DNA of 12,551 bases, taken from assembly GCA_910592005.1 (NCBI GenBank), contig CAJVPP010003119.1, forward strand, positions 1-12,551, written 5' to 3'. Source of the DNA: Funneliformis mosseae. Its lineage: Eukaryota > Glomeromycota > Glomeromycetes > Glomerales > Glomeraceae. Positions 1 to 9,005 of this stretch are shown here, piece after piece. The notes below the pieces were generated by a model. The model ran no database searches and was not told the DNA's origin. It saw only the letters and a program-made list of their open reading frames with translations. A program made the position numbers and the translations under genes. The stretch's first letter is position 1. The number at the start of each line of letters is the position of its first letter.

Positions 1-622
1 CTGTAGATCATTATATTAAAAATGTTTAAATTAATTTAGATTTAAATACAATAACTATTATATAATAAATAAATATTAAAATATTAAAAAAATATAATAT
101 TATCATGTGATCATGAATAAGATATATACCCATAAAAATTCTTAAAAAATAAAATTATATCAAAATTTACTATATTAAAACCTTAATAAAAAAATTAATA
201 AAACTATAAGTTTAAACATTTTTGTCAAATTTAAAAGTTTAAACAAAGTAATTTTATTAAATATAATTTTTTTGAAATAAATAATACTAATTATATAAAA
301 ATTTGCTTATTATATTTTTCACTTTATTTAATTATTATTATTATTATATTATATATAAATTTTTATTTTAAATTAAAAAAGTAATTTTTTTTTCTTGATT
401 TATTTATTGATTACATAATAAATGTAATGTGTATAATGCAAATAAAATAATATGTAAATTGTATATCTAAATCCAACCTTTTTAAGAAATTTATTACTAA
501 TATTTTTTTATTGTAACTATTAACATTTAGATTTTTTTTAAAAATAACTTAATTATTATTAAATCTAATCACGTCATTTTAATTAAACAAAGTCTTTTGA
601 ATTGTGCGTATTGTAATAAATA
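1..622. other. AT-rich intergenic DNA downstream of the SSXT gene
   Basis: Very AT-rich sequence with many short A and T runs. I see no open frame with protein-like composition, no RNA gene and no convincing repeat. The only assigned signal is at its right edge, the polyadenylation motif of the SSXT gene at 623-628. Confidence 0.6.
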
Positions 623-639
623 TTTATTTGACTTACCTG
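623..639 (-). promoter_or_regulatory. poly(A) signal abutting a perfect 5' splice-site sequence
   Basis: On the minus strand the stop codon of the SSXT gene (655-657) is followed 15 nt later by CAGGTAAGT (639 to 631), a full match to the consensus 5' splice site. Two nucleotides further lies AATAAA (628 to 623). AATAAA this close to the stop is the likely poly(A) signal. The splice-site match could mark a 3'-UTR intron or a U1 snRNP binding site next to the poly(A) signal. Both sequences are seen directly; function is inferred. Confidence 0.5.
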
Positions 640-654
640 AATTTCGTCTAAATA

Positions 655-1484
655 TTATCCCATACTATTATCATGATTCATCATACTTGGTAAACCTAAT
701 GTATTTCCTGCAATGGTATTACTTCCATAACTATTACTACCAATAGCATTAATTCCAATATTGTTATTTCCTAGACTATTGGATAAACTATTCCCACCAC
801 TTAATACAGTGCTAGACAATGAATTTCCAGTCATTGAACCATTTCCCATTCCATTTCCACCGGTACTTGGGTATCGCATCATGCTAAAAGTATTTGCGGG
901 ACCAAATCCAGTACCACTTATTCCTGCACCAGTACCTCCGAATCCAGCAAATCCAACATTTTGTAACTGTTGAAGCTGCTGCTGTTGTTGAGCTGTTGGC
1001 ATTCCGTATTGATCTCCCAGTCCAGCAATAGAAGGTAGTATTCCTGATCCCTGTGCATTACCATTACCTCCGTTCCCGACACCCGTATTTCCAATTGATA
1101 TGTTTCCCAAAGGTGGTAACGACACCGGATATGATTGTTCTGGATTTGTTGCATTCATCATCGAATAATCAGAAATATTACTTGTTGCCACCATGTTCTG
1201 ATGTTGAGAATTGGTGTGTTGTTGTTGTTGATATGCTGTAGCGATAGTCACAGTTGGTATCATTGAATTTGTGAACCGATTTGAAGATTGTAGAGAATTC
1301 TGCTGTTGCTGTTGATGCAATTGTTGTGATGTTTGTTGTTGGAGTAGCTGTGTCTGAGTTTGTTGAGGTTGCGAAGATGATTTTTGCTGTTGCTGATGAG
1401 TTTGTTGCGGAGTATGTGGTTGTTGAGGCGGTGGTATTAGCTGCTGTTGCTGTTGCTGATGTTGATGTTGATGATGATGTTGTT

Positions 1485-1518
<34 letters not shown>

Positions 1519-1528
1519 CTGCTGCTGC

Positions 1529-1569
<41 letters not shown>

Positions 1570-1601
1570 CTGCTGCTGCTGTTGTTGTTGTTGTTGCTGT
1601 T

Positions 1602-1636
<35 letters not shown>

Positions 1637-2893
1637 TGCTTTTGGTATAATTGATATTGTGGAGAATTCATCATGACTCCAATAATGCTATTTGGAGATG
1701 AGCTCACTTTGAGTTGGCGTGGAGATGGCGAACTTGGATCCAACATTTGACTAGACGATAACGTACTAGAAATATTGTTAATGTTAGAAACATTGTTGTT
1801 AACGGTGGAAGAATTTGCAGGTATTGCTCTATGATATTTTTTATTTTGAGCGAAAACCTGAACAGCTCGCTGAAGAAGGGTATTTATCTTTTGTCCATAG
1901 CTACTACGAGGTATTGGTAAAGTGGATAAATCAGGGATCACCTTTTGCTTTATTTCCTATAAAACCACCAAATCATATTAAGTTATAAACCTTAAATAAC
2001 TAGATCATATACTTTATGTTAATTACATTACGAGGGTTTCCATTATACTCATCTGCAACAGTTGCTAAGTATGATAAATTGCCTTGAAGACGTGATTTGT
2101 ACCTTTTTTTTAGAAGTCTTAAATTAATTATATTTTAATAAAAAAATTATATAATAAAAATGTCCAAATGGTTACATACAATGCAAGATCTTGGTCATTA
2201 ACCGATCCATTACTTTGATAATCAATACATACACGAATCAATTCGTAATTTATCTCAAGTATCTGAAATCAAAAATCGTTAGAAACAAAATAATTATGAT
2301 TTCTTAGAATGTTAATGAATCAGTTAATCTTACCACTTGCACACATTTTTGGGTATAGTCGACTAATATGGCGAATTTAGAGATTTTGAGGAAAAATAAA
2401 ACAAAAATAATATTAAAAAAAAAAAAGAAAGGTAATAATGGTAAAAAACTTTGAAATTGTAAAATTTATAATCACCATATTCCGGAGATCTATTGTTATT
2501 TGATCCAATCATGATTCCTCCAATTGTTGTAACAGGCGTGTCTGCATTCGTAATTGCGCTACTTTCCTGCTTAACGGTATTCGGTTTCCTGACGTTTGAA
2601 CCGACAACCGGTGCTTGTACAAAGTTATTATTTGTTTCAGAGTTTGATGCATGATAAAGAGGTTTGGATGGAGTTGTGACAACGTTAGAAGCATTCAAAG
2701 TCGTCGGTGGTGCGATTGTAGCTCCTGAAATCATTGTGTGATTGAGAGCAAGTTGCTGATCGGAACCCATCCAGGGGAGAGTAGAGTGGTGTTGTTGCGT
2801 TTCATAACTAATATTCATTTGCTGTGAAACAGCTTCCGTGAAGGGACTATTTCCATTCGTTTGAAGGTACTGAGAAGTATATTCACCATTCAT
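655..2893 (-). CDS. SSXT-domain (SS18/GIF-like) transcriptional co-activator with polyQ tract, 5 exons
   Basis: Exons on the minus strand: 2893-2476, 2362-2334, 2262-2180, 2102-2027, 1956-655, giving about 635 residues. Introns are 113, 71, 77 and 70 nt and all phases agree. The SSXT domain (PF05030) lies at about residues 141-196, built across exons 2-4, with the motifs INYELIRVCIDYQSNG and LQGNLSYLATVADEYN. These match the SS18 and plant GRF-interacting-factor core (LI..I.DYQN.G, L..NL.YLATIAD). SS18 proteins are SWI/SNF (BAF) subunits acting in the nucleus; that role is inherited from the family. A Ser/Asn/Thr-rich extension of ~140 residues precedes the domain. After it come a charged stretch (about residues 203-247), a Gln/His tract of about 67 residues, more Gln-rich sequence, and a Gly/Asn/Ser/Met-rich tail. 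Start: ATG at 2893, the first in the frame, 174 bp from the divergent gene. Weak points: the exon 4 acceptor is A-rich (AAAAAAAAG) and its donor is GTAATT; the domain match and frame support both. Confidence 0.85.
1441..1641 (-). repeat. CAA/CAG (polyglutamine) trinucleotide tract
   Basis: About 67 consecutive codons in exon 5 of the SSXT gene are CAA or CAG with scattered CAT/CAC (His). On the plus strand this reads as TTG/CTG/ATG repeats and creates long Leu- or Val-rich shadow frames that are not genes. CAA and CAG alternate irregularly rather than forming a pure run, which usually limits slippage. Further Gln-rich patches flank it, at about 964-990, 1219-1232 and 1300-1430. Confidence 0.95.
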
Positions 2894-3067
2894 GTTTTTT
2901 TTGATAATTTATTTTTGATAATATTTTTTTTTAAAAAAAAAAACTTGGTTTATATATTTAGATATTATCCAATCATTATTAGTCTCGTACTACAATCGTA
3001 CGTTCAACAAACGTAACAAAACAATAACATTCAAAATATTTCCCTTTCTTTTAAAAAAAAAAAGAAA
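2894..3067. promoter_or_regulatory. bidirectional promoter between SSXT and AlkB-like genes
   Basis: The two start codons are head-to-head and 174 bp apart, so both promoters and 5' UTRs must share this interval. It holds T and A homopolymer runs at both ends (about 2925-2943 and 3051-3063), a TATATATTTA stretch at 2951-2960, CCAAT at 2969-2973, and an inverted repeat TACGTT-N5-AACGTA (2999-3004 / 3010-3015). Poly(dA:dT) tracts and CCAAT boxes are common in fungal promoters. No transcription start can be assigned. Confidence 0.6.
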
Positions 3068-4068
3068 ATGTACCAAGATCTTTCGAACGAGGAACTTTTT
3101 GGTTTTAGTGACCATTCAGATACCGATAATAAGGTAGAAGAATTAAGCAACGATTTATCTTCTAATGAAATGTCCGAACCACAAAGTTCAGAATACGAAG
3201 TTTCACCCTCGAGTCCATTAACAGAAAATGAACCAATTATCATTTCTCCAAAACCCAAATTAATAACCATTCCTTCAATCATAGGATTAATCCTTTATGA
3301 AAACCTTTTAACTCACGAGCAACAAAATGAGTTAATTAGTGGTATTATAGAAGCTAATTATTTCAACAACCCAGAATCAAATCAAGCAATGTGTTTTGGT
3401 ACACTGCCATCATTCATTCTTCGGGCCGTTGAAGTAATTTCTAATACACCTGGACTTTTTCCTGACGAAATTCAGCATAGGGATCCTTTATTTGATCAGG
3501 CGCGTGTTAAATTAATTTTCAATTATTAAGGAAATTGTTTGAATAATTCATGCCAAAATTTTAATTAACTTTACTTATTGTAAAATACAGTCGATTATCA
3601 ACTTATACAGACCTGGGGAAGGTATTACAGGTCATGTGGATTTACCTAGGTAAAAAAATCATTTATCGTCATTATTAAATAATATACATGGATTATTAAT
3701 TCTTTATGTATAGATTTGAAGATGGGATTGTAGTAATATCATTATTATCATCTTGTGTCATGCGATTCAGGCCTTTATCTGAAGGTGAAATGGACAACAC
3801 TAGTTATGAGAGCAAGTTGAAGGATGTTCATGGTGTTTATGAGATGATACCAGTTATTCTTAGACCAGGATCTGTTCTTTCTCTGAATGGACCGGCTAGA
3901 TATAATTGGACTCATGAAATTGAGGAGACTGAAATTGATGAGATTGGAGATGAAAAAATTATTCGTAGCCCTAGAATATCCGTGACTTTAAGAAAAATGA
4001 AAAATGATCAATTATTTTCAAATAAAGAAGATTCAAATCCTTTTTCTTTCGAGATTAAAAAACGTTGA
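3068..4068 (+). CDS. AlkB-like 2-oxoglutarate/Fe(II)-dependent dioxygenase, 3 exons
   Basis: Exons 3068-3505, 3591-3649 and 3714-4068 encode about 283 residues. Residues 1-60 are acidic and Ser-rich, probably disordered. From about residue 68 the fold begins (IPSIIGLILYENLLTHEQQ, then NQAMCFGTLPSFI), typical of the AlkB N-terminal substrate lid. The catalytic core follows: NLYRPGEGITGHVDLPRFED, with iron ligands H161 and D163; ARYNWTHEI with the third ligand H233; and RISVTLR with R253 and R259, the 2-oxoglutarate-binding RxxxxxR of AlkB (PF13532). All catalytic positions are intact. Such enzymes oxidatively demethylate nucleic acids or proteins; the substrate here cannot be told from sequence. 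The first donor is weak (CGT|GTTAAA) but keeps phase 0 and gives the expected FDQ...NLY..GEGI junction; a GC donor six bases upstream (CAG|GCGCGT) would also keep frame. The second intron (64 nt, phase 2) is canonical. The gene is divergent from the SSXT gene and convergent with the cap-binding gene. Confidence 0.88.
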
Positions 4069-4461
4069 ACATTAAAGTTTTACATGTACTTAAAATTATT
4101 TGTATAAATATCAATGATTTTATATTAAAACTTTGGTAATTATTTATTCTAAAAGCAAAATTTCTAAATTGAAAATTATTTGTATCAATTTAAAGCATGA
4201 AAAATAATTTCTAATTTACAAGATGTATTAGAAAGTTGTCGATACAAAAAAAAATAGCAAAAATAAAATAACTAAGATTGATCTTTCCAGTTAATTTCAA
4301 TCGACTAGCATATTTACTCGGGTATTTTATAAGGGTATAAGTTTTAATTCGTTTTTTTGAGCTTTCAATTTCTTAATTTAAAGAAATTTAATTTTTATGT
4401 AGATGATGCTAATTTTAAAGTTAGTGTAAAATTTTTTTAAAAAAAAAAGAAAAAATTTCTC
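4069..4461. other. convergent intergenic region (3' UTRs)
   Basis: AT-rich spacer between two converging genes; both stop codons face it. No open frame or RNA gene is visible. It must contain the 3' ends of both transcripts. No exact AATAAA is evident near the AlkB-like stop, only AT-rich variants such as TATTAAA. Confidence 0.6.
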
Positions 4462-4467
4462 TTTATT
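4462..4467 (-). promoter_or_regulatory. poly(A) signal of the cap-binding gene
   Basis: AATAAA on the minus strand, about 34 nt downstream of the TAA stop at 4501-4503. Position and sequence fit a canonical poly(A) signal. Confidence 0.5.
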
Positions 4468-4500
4468 AAAGATAGGGTAAACCTACCAAAGATTATATCT

Positions 4501-7500
4501 TTATGACAAATCTTCAACAATAGAGGCACCTTTCACACGTCCAAATGCTTTAATCATTTCAATTATATTTGAAATAGTTGGATCCATATTTGGAACAACA
4601 ACAATGGTTTCCAACGTCACTATAAACGTCGATATCTGTGGTTGATACTGAATATAATAAATTAAATATTTAGTATACTAATTTAAAAACAACAAGAATT
4701 ATAGAGAGATAACTAACTTACAGTTCGTCCAATTTCTTTGAAAAATCCATACGCCCACCAGAACCAGAGCTTAGACATGGGATCTTGAACTCCTTGTTCT
4801 TTATATTCTTTCAATTTATTATTAAGCATCTCAACAAATAAATTAACCAAGGTCAACAAAACTTCTTTTTGTTCCCTAGTAACGTTATTCAGCGTATTTT
4901 CAATATTTCGCAATTCGTCAGCGTTAACCTTTTTATCCACTACAAAACAAAAAAATTTAATAAAGTAATAAAAGTAATAATCAAAAAAAAAACGCCATTA
5001 TAAATGATATAAATAATTACAATCACTCGTGATATCAATGATGCCAGAATCTGCTGGTGGATTCATCAAACTTTCAAGTTTGTATTGAACTTGCTTGACT
5101 CGTGATATAACTTTATTTATAGTATTCTTCATAATTTCCCACATATACGACCTAGGAATATTATTAGTTTAAAAAAAAAGAATTACATTTCAGATTCATT
5201 TATCTTATTTTCACTCACTTGGAAACTTCTTTTTCCATCTCGTCCGTAAATAACCAAGTTATTATAGAACTGGCGTCAATGACTCGGTAATTTAATAATT
5301 TATCAAGAAGAATACCCAAAAACTTTTTAAAAACAAAATTGAGTTATTACGATTAGATAACTTTTAACATATACATTCAACTGAATAATACCTGAGTGTT
5401 GTTCTTCCAAAATTCCGCAACAATTTTAACTGTATGTACTTTATTTTCTGCCGTCTCATTTAAGGATTGAAGAATTGATAAATATCTATTTCAATTTAAT
5501 ATATAATTGAATTATATTGAATTTTTTTAATTCTCAATTCAAAAATATTGAATAATTTACCTCTCAATAACATTAAGCACGTGACTGAAGCTCTTACATC
5601 CTTGCATAAGCACGCATTGAATAAATATATCACGCATAGTTTGCTCTTTATCCTCTGCAGACAATTCCGGTGATAACATCTCTTTAAAATATGTTTGTAC
5701 GTCTTCAGTAGAAGCCCTCTTACGAATTTTCCCTAATAAAGTCTCGGCCAAACTATGTAAAGGATGGGCTATAAAACAAGAATTTTGTTTAAAAATTTTT
5801 TTTTTTTTTGGGAAAAAAAGGTATATTTGAAACTTTTTAATACCTGAGTCTTCATATTTAAAATTAGTGGATGGTTCTATTGGAAAGATCGCTGAAAATT
5901 CATCTGGAATAGTAGATTTAATCCTTTCATAATAACTATAGCGTACCATCTTTTGGAACGTTTCTCGTAAGAAACATACTTTTGGGTGTAATGGATCTAA
6001 TTTTAAAGCATTCTCCCTGAACAAAATAAAATAAGCTTTTTAAATTCATATAAAATATTATTAATAAAAATAACATTATTATAGACTTACCAATCTTTCC
6101 AATTCCATATAAAACTGAAATTACTAAGATGATGACTAAACCAATTCCAGAATCGATAACAGCATTCTACATCCATGATATCAACACGATCGAATAAAAT
6201 TCCTATGGCCTTACCAAGGTAAAAGAATCGCCATTCAAAAAAAAAAAAAATAGTTTAAAGTCAAGGAATTATAATATAAAAATAATTTAAACTATATGGA
6301 ATCCATTTGTTAACAAAGGATATCACAGGCGGGAACGTTTCGTGCATGCTCTTGCAAATCTCGGTTAAAAGTGAATGATAATAAATGAATTTATGTTTTG
6401 GATGTGGCAATTGAAAGATATTCTTGAATATAGACTTTATAAATAATGTTTAAAAAAACAATCAGTATCGTTTAATTAGATTGAAGTGATTATATGTTGA
6501 AAACATGAACTTACCTCAACGATCATCTGTTCGAGATGATAATTTGCAAGATTTGGATCTAAACTAGCTGTATCTATTGATTTATCATTATTTTCATTAT
6601 TATCATCATCATTATTATTATTATTATCATCATTATTATTATCATTATTATCATTATTCCAATTATTGGAAAATGATTCTTCTTCAGCTTCACTTTTTAT
6701 TTCTAGTTCCACTTTAATATCAGTTTTCACTGCCGCAATAGTTGTATCTTTACCAACAAAAGTTTCTGGTACAAAACAATACGGAAGATCCTTGAGATAT
6801 TTTACACACTCTTTACGATTTACTTCCATAACATCAATAATATCTTCGATAACATCATTAATTACAAGGTATGTTATGTCGGTTACATCAGGCTGTTTCA
6901 TTGTAGGCTTTGTTTAAATAAATTTTTTAAAAATTTATAATTGTTTATTATTAATTAACTTGATTTAAAATAAATAAACCAACCTCATCATCAAAACCAA
7001 CGAAAATTCGGAACATGGTAGTTGGTAGAGAATTATTCATTCCATCAAATTGTTCTGGTACTACAAATTTATCAACTTCATGCTATTTTAAAATATGATG
7101 TTAATTATTGACCTTTATATTGCATGAATAGTTTTGAAGATAAAAATATGACGCACTTGATCTGCAGTTATGAGTACACTGTCATAATCCGACCAAGGTT
7201 TCAAAAGGCATGGACACTAAATATAATATACCATTGAATAAATCAGTATAAAAAACGTATAAATTTTTTTTTTTTTTTAAAAAAAAAAAAAATACAATTA
7301 AAAAAAGACTCACCACCCAATCATTACGCTTCAAATTTTGAATTTGGGTCCATAAAAGCTCTAACGTCTTTTTTTTTTTTTAAAAAAAAAAAAAAAAGAT
7401 AAAAGTTAACAAAAAATAAAGAAAATGATATATAGAACATATAATAATCAGACAATTCAATCAAACGCGTCCTAACTCATCCCTGAAATGAGCAAATGTT

Positions 7501-8887
7501 TGATTGGATTGACACTGGTATAATAAATTCACTAAAGTAGATCTGAAATAATTTGATAATGCTGAATGACAACAAGTCGTAACTAATACAAAAGGAAAAG
7601 GCTCTCACATCATGTTGTTCATATGGTACATTGGATCCAACATAAGGTTGGATAGATTTTCGAACGACAGATCCATCTATATCCAGTATAGTTCGTTCTC
7701 GAGTATAGAAATACCGTTCGGTTTTTGCCAACATGTTTTCTAGTACATCAGGGCACCTTTCTCGAAGTCTAGTTGCTACCTGAAATTATAATTAATTAAT
7801 ATCTTAACATAATAAATAATGCTTAAGATATGGATATAATTACATAAGGTAATGAAGCCAAAACAATATAAATAATTGTGTCTGCGCGAGATATCTTCAA
7901 ATTTTGTTCATCGAGAACCGTTAATAAATCATCATAAATATCTAACATGGTTCTGGGTAATATAACATTTGCATTTGTCAACTCTCCAAAAAATTTGAGC
8001 TTGTCCCGATGATAATGAATAATGAATGGTTTATTAATGAATGAAAAATCACGTTTTAACATTAGAATTCCAAACAAATGAAAATCTTACAGATAATTTT
8101 GCACCACGCCAATTTCCTTCATTCAAACATTGTTGTAAAGTCTGTGCAGTCATTTTCACAACCTTGGCCCCAACTTCAGATCGCGTAACATTCACAAGAC
8201 CAACAAGGGTACCATAAATATAAGCCTTCATTGGTAATTCCATGAAGCTGAATATAACAATTAACATAAAATAATTGACCATACATAAAATCGATCGAAA
8301 TTAATATAAATACCAATTTTTTATTGTTTTCAGGACGTGACTCTCAAGTTTTGAATATTCATTATTTAATATACTGGCAACCTTTTCGATATTTGTTGTT
8401 ATTTCTTTTGGTGTCATCTAATGAGGAAAAAAAGGTGCTAAAACCTTAATTAATTTAAAACGCGAAAAAAAAAATCAAACTTAAATCATATTCGACTTAC
8501 ACCAAATCGATGATGTTACCTTGTCACCCAAAATAATCAAAAGAGTTGTCAATCTTTTCTCGGGACTATCTTCTGCAGGCTGTTCCTGTACTTCAATATA
8601 ACCGCTTCTTCCACGATCTCGATTCCTTTTATCCCGACCACTACCTCGACGATCATCGTCTAATGTAATTATATAGATTAGTTGTATATATTGATAAATT
8701 TGTAAATTTGATTACCAGAGAGAATGAATATTAGAATAACATGCCTCGATATCTTCTTTTACCACCGCCTAAGCAAAATTTGAAGTTATTAATATTCGAG
8801 TTTGTCCAATAAAAAAAAAAAAGGTAATAAGTTTGGTTAATATTTACTATCTCGTCGATTTCCTCGTTCATCCCGTGAGCGATCCAT
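4501..8887 (-). CDS. NCBP1: nuclear cap-binding complex large subunit (CBP80), about 20 exons
   Basis: Minus-strand exons: 8887-8848, 8768-8745, 8659-8520, 8417-8314, 8247-8091, 7999-7844, 7779-7609, 7367-7314, 7216-7157, 7082-6984, 6907-6515, 6434-6315, 6209-6091, 6016-5844, 5768-5561, 5485-5392, 5322-5219, 5151-5021, 4939-4722, 4647-4501. All phases agree and give about 903 residues, against ~790 in human NCBP1. CBP80 is the MIF4G/HEAT scaffold that binds CBP20 on the m7G cap of nuclear transcripts. Visible landmarks: an Arg/Asp-rich, probably nuclear-localising N-terminus; AYIYGTLVGLVN (MIF4G 1, near residue 110); LELLWTQIQNLKRNDW; TMFRIFVGFDDE; YRFWNWFSHHLSNF; the segment from KVCFLRETFQKMVRYSYYER to FPIEPSTNFKYED; CKSFSHVLNVIERYLSIL; WLFTDEMEKEVSKSYMWEI; and a terminal VTLETIVVV. 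Start: the only upstream ATG in frame, followed by the basic N-terminus. Odd points: an Asn/Asp insertion (residues ~416-443), a probable GC-AG intron after exon 2, several purine-rich acceptors, and a 241-nt intron 7. Least certain are exon 2 and the exon 7-8 junction. Confidence 0.92.
6584..6667 (-). repeat. Asn/Asp-coding AAT/GAT trinucleotide tract in the cap-binding gene
   Basis: About 28 codons in exon 11 are almost all AAT, AAC or GAT (residues ~416-443), with a few Glu and Trp. The tract follows an acidic stretch (EIKSEAEEESFSN). It sits between two conserved parts: KECVKYLKDLP before it and NYHLEQMIVESIFKNIFQLP after it. In human CBP80 these parts are separated by only a short loop. 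It is therefore a low-complexity loop insertion. Confidence 0.9.
7264..7292. repeat. T15-A14 homopolymer palindrome in intron 8
   Basis: Fifteen T followed by fourteen A, inside the intron just downstream (minus strand) of the 54-nt exon 8 of the cap-binding gene. It is self-complementary and is one of two such blocks around this exon. Confidence 0.9.
7369..7397. repeat. T13-A16 homopolymer palindrome at the exon 8 acceptor
   Basis: Thirteen T followed by sixteen A on the plus strand. On the minus strand this is a T16 pyrimidine tract, then A13 and the splice acceptor AG at 7369-7368. The acceptor AG thus takes its A from the run itself. Confidence 0.9.
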
Positions 8888-9005
8888 TTTTTTTTTTTTG
8901 AAAGACTTGTTTTTTGATGGCTATTTTATTCAAAAAATAGTGAAATGTAATAATTTAATCATCGCATGGATGCGATACATCGCCTCCTTTTGTCACCTGT
9001 GTCAC
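8888..9005 (-). promoter_or_regulatory. upstream region of the cap-binding gene
   Basis: This interval precedes the NCBP1 start codon. It has a T/A-rich 5' leader and then an unusually GC-containing patch at about 8959-9008. The patch includes the near-palindrome ATCGCATGGATGCGAT (8961-8976) and a direct repeat TGTCAC-CTG-TGTCAC (8991-9005). Upstream of it the sequence becomes an AT desert. Compositional contrast and distance (about 75-120 bp from the ATG) suggest a core promoter or factor-binding patch. Function is inferred. Confidence 0.5.

Noticed and set aside
918..1154. 78-codon minus-strand frame inside SSXT exon 5
   Set aside because: Out-of-frame shadow of a well-supported exon.
1281..1676. 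Long plus-strand frames rich in Val/Ala or Leu across 1281-1676 and 1447-1650
   Set aside because: They are the antisense reading of the CAA/CAG tract of the SSXT gene and have no independent support.
3031..3282. 83-codon minus-strand frame over the AlkB-like first exon
   Set aside because: Antisense shadow; the plus-strand frame continues into a full dioxygenase.
6666..6917. 83-codon plus-strand frame over CBP80 exon 11
   Set aside because: Antisense of a conserved exon; Ser/Thr/Ile-rich composition from complementing Asn/Asp/Val codons.
7477..7608. Reading straight through from CBP80 exon 7 into the following sequence as coding
   Set aside because: The frame is open by chance but does not continue the family alignment, while exon 8 does so directly.
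8745..8768. A 6-nt exon (8768-8763) with donor GTAAAA instead of the 24-nt exon
   Set aside because: It keeps phase, but so short an exon is less likely than a GC donor in a good AG|GCATGT context.
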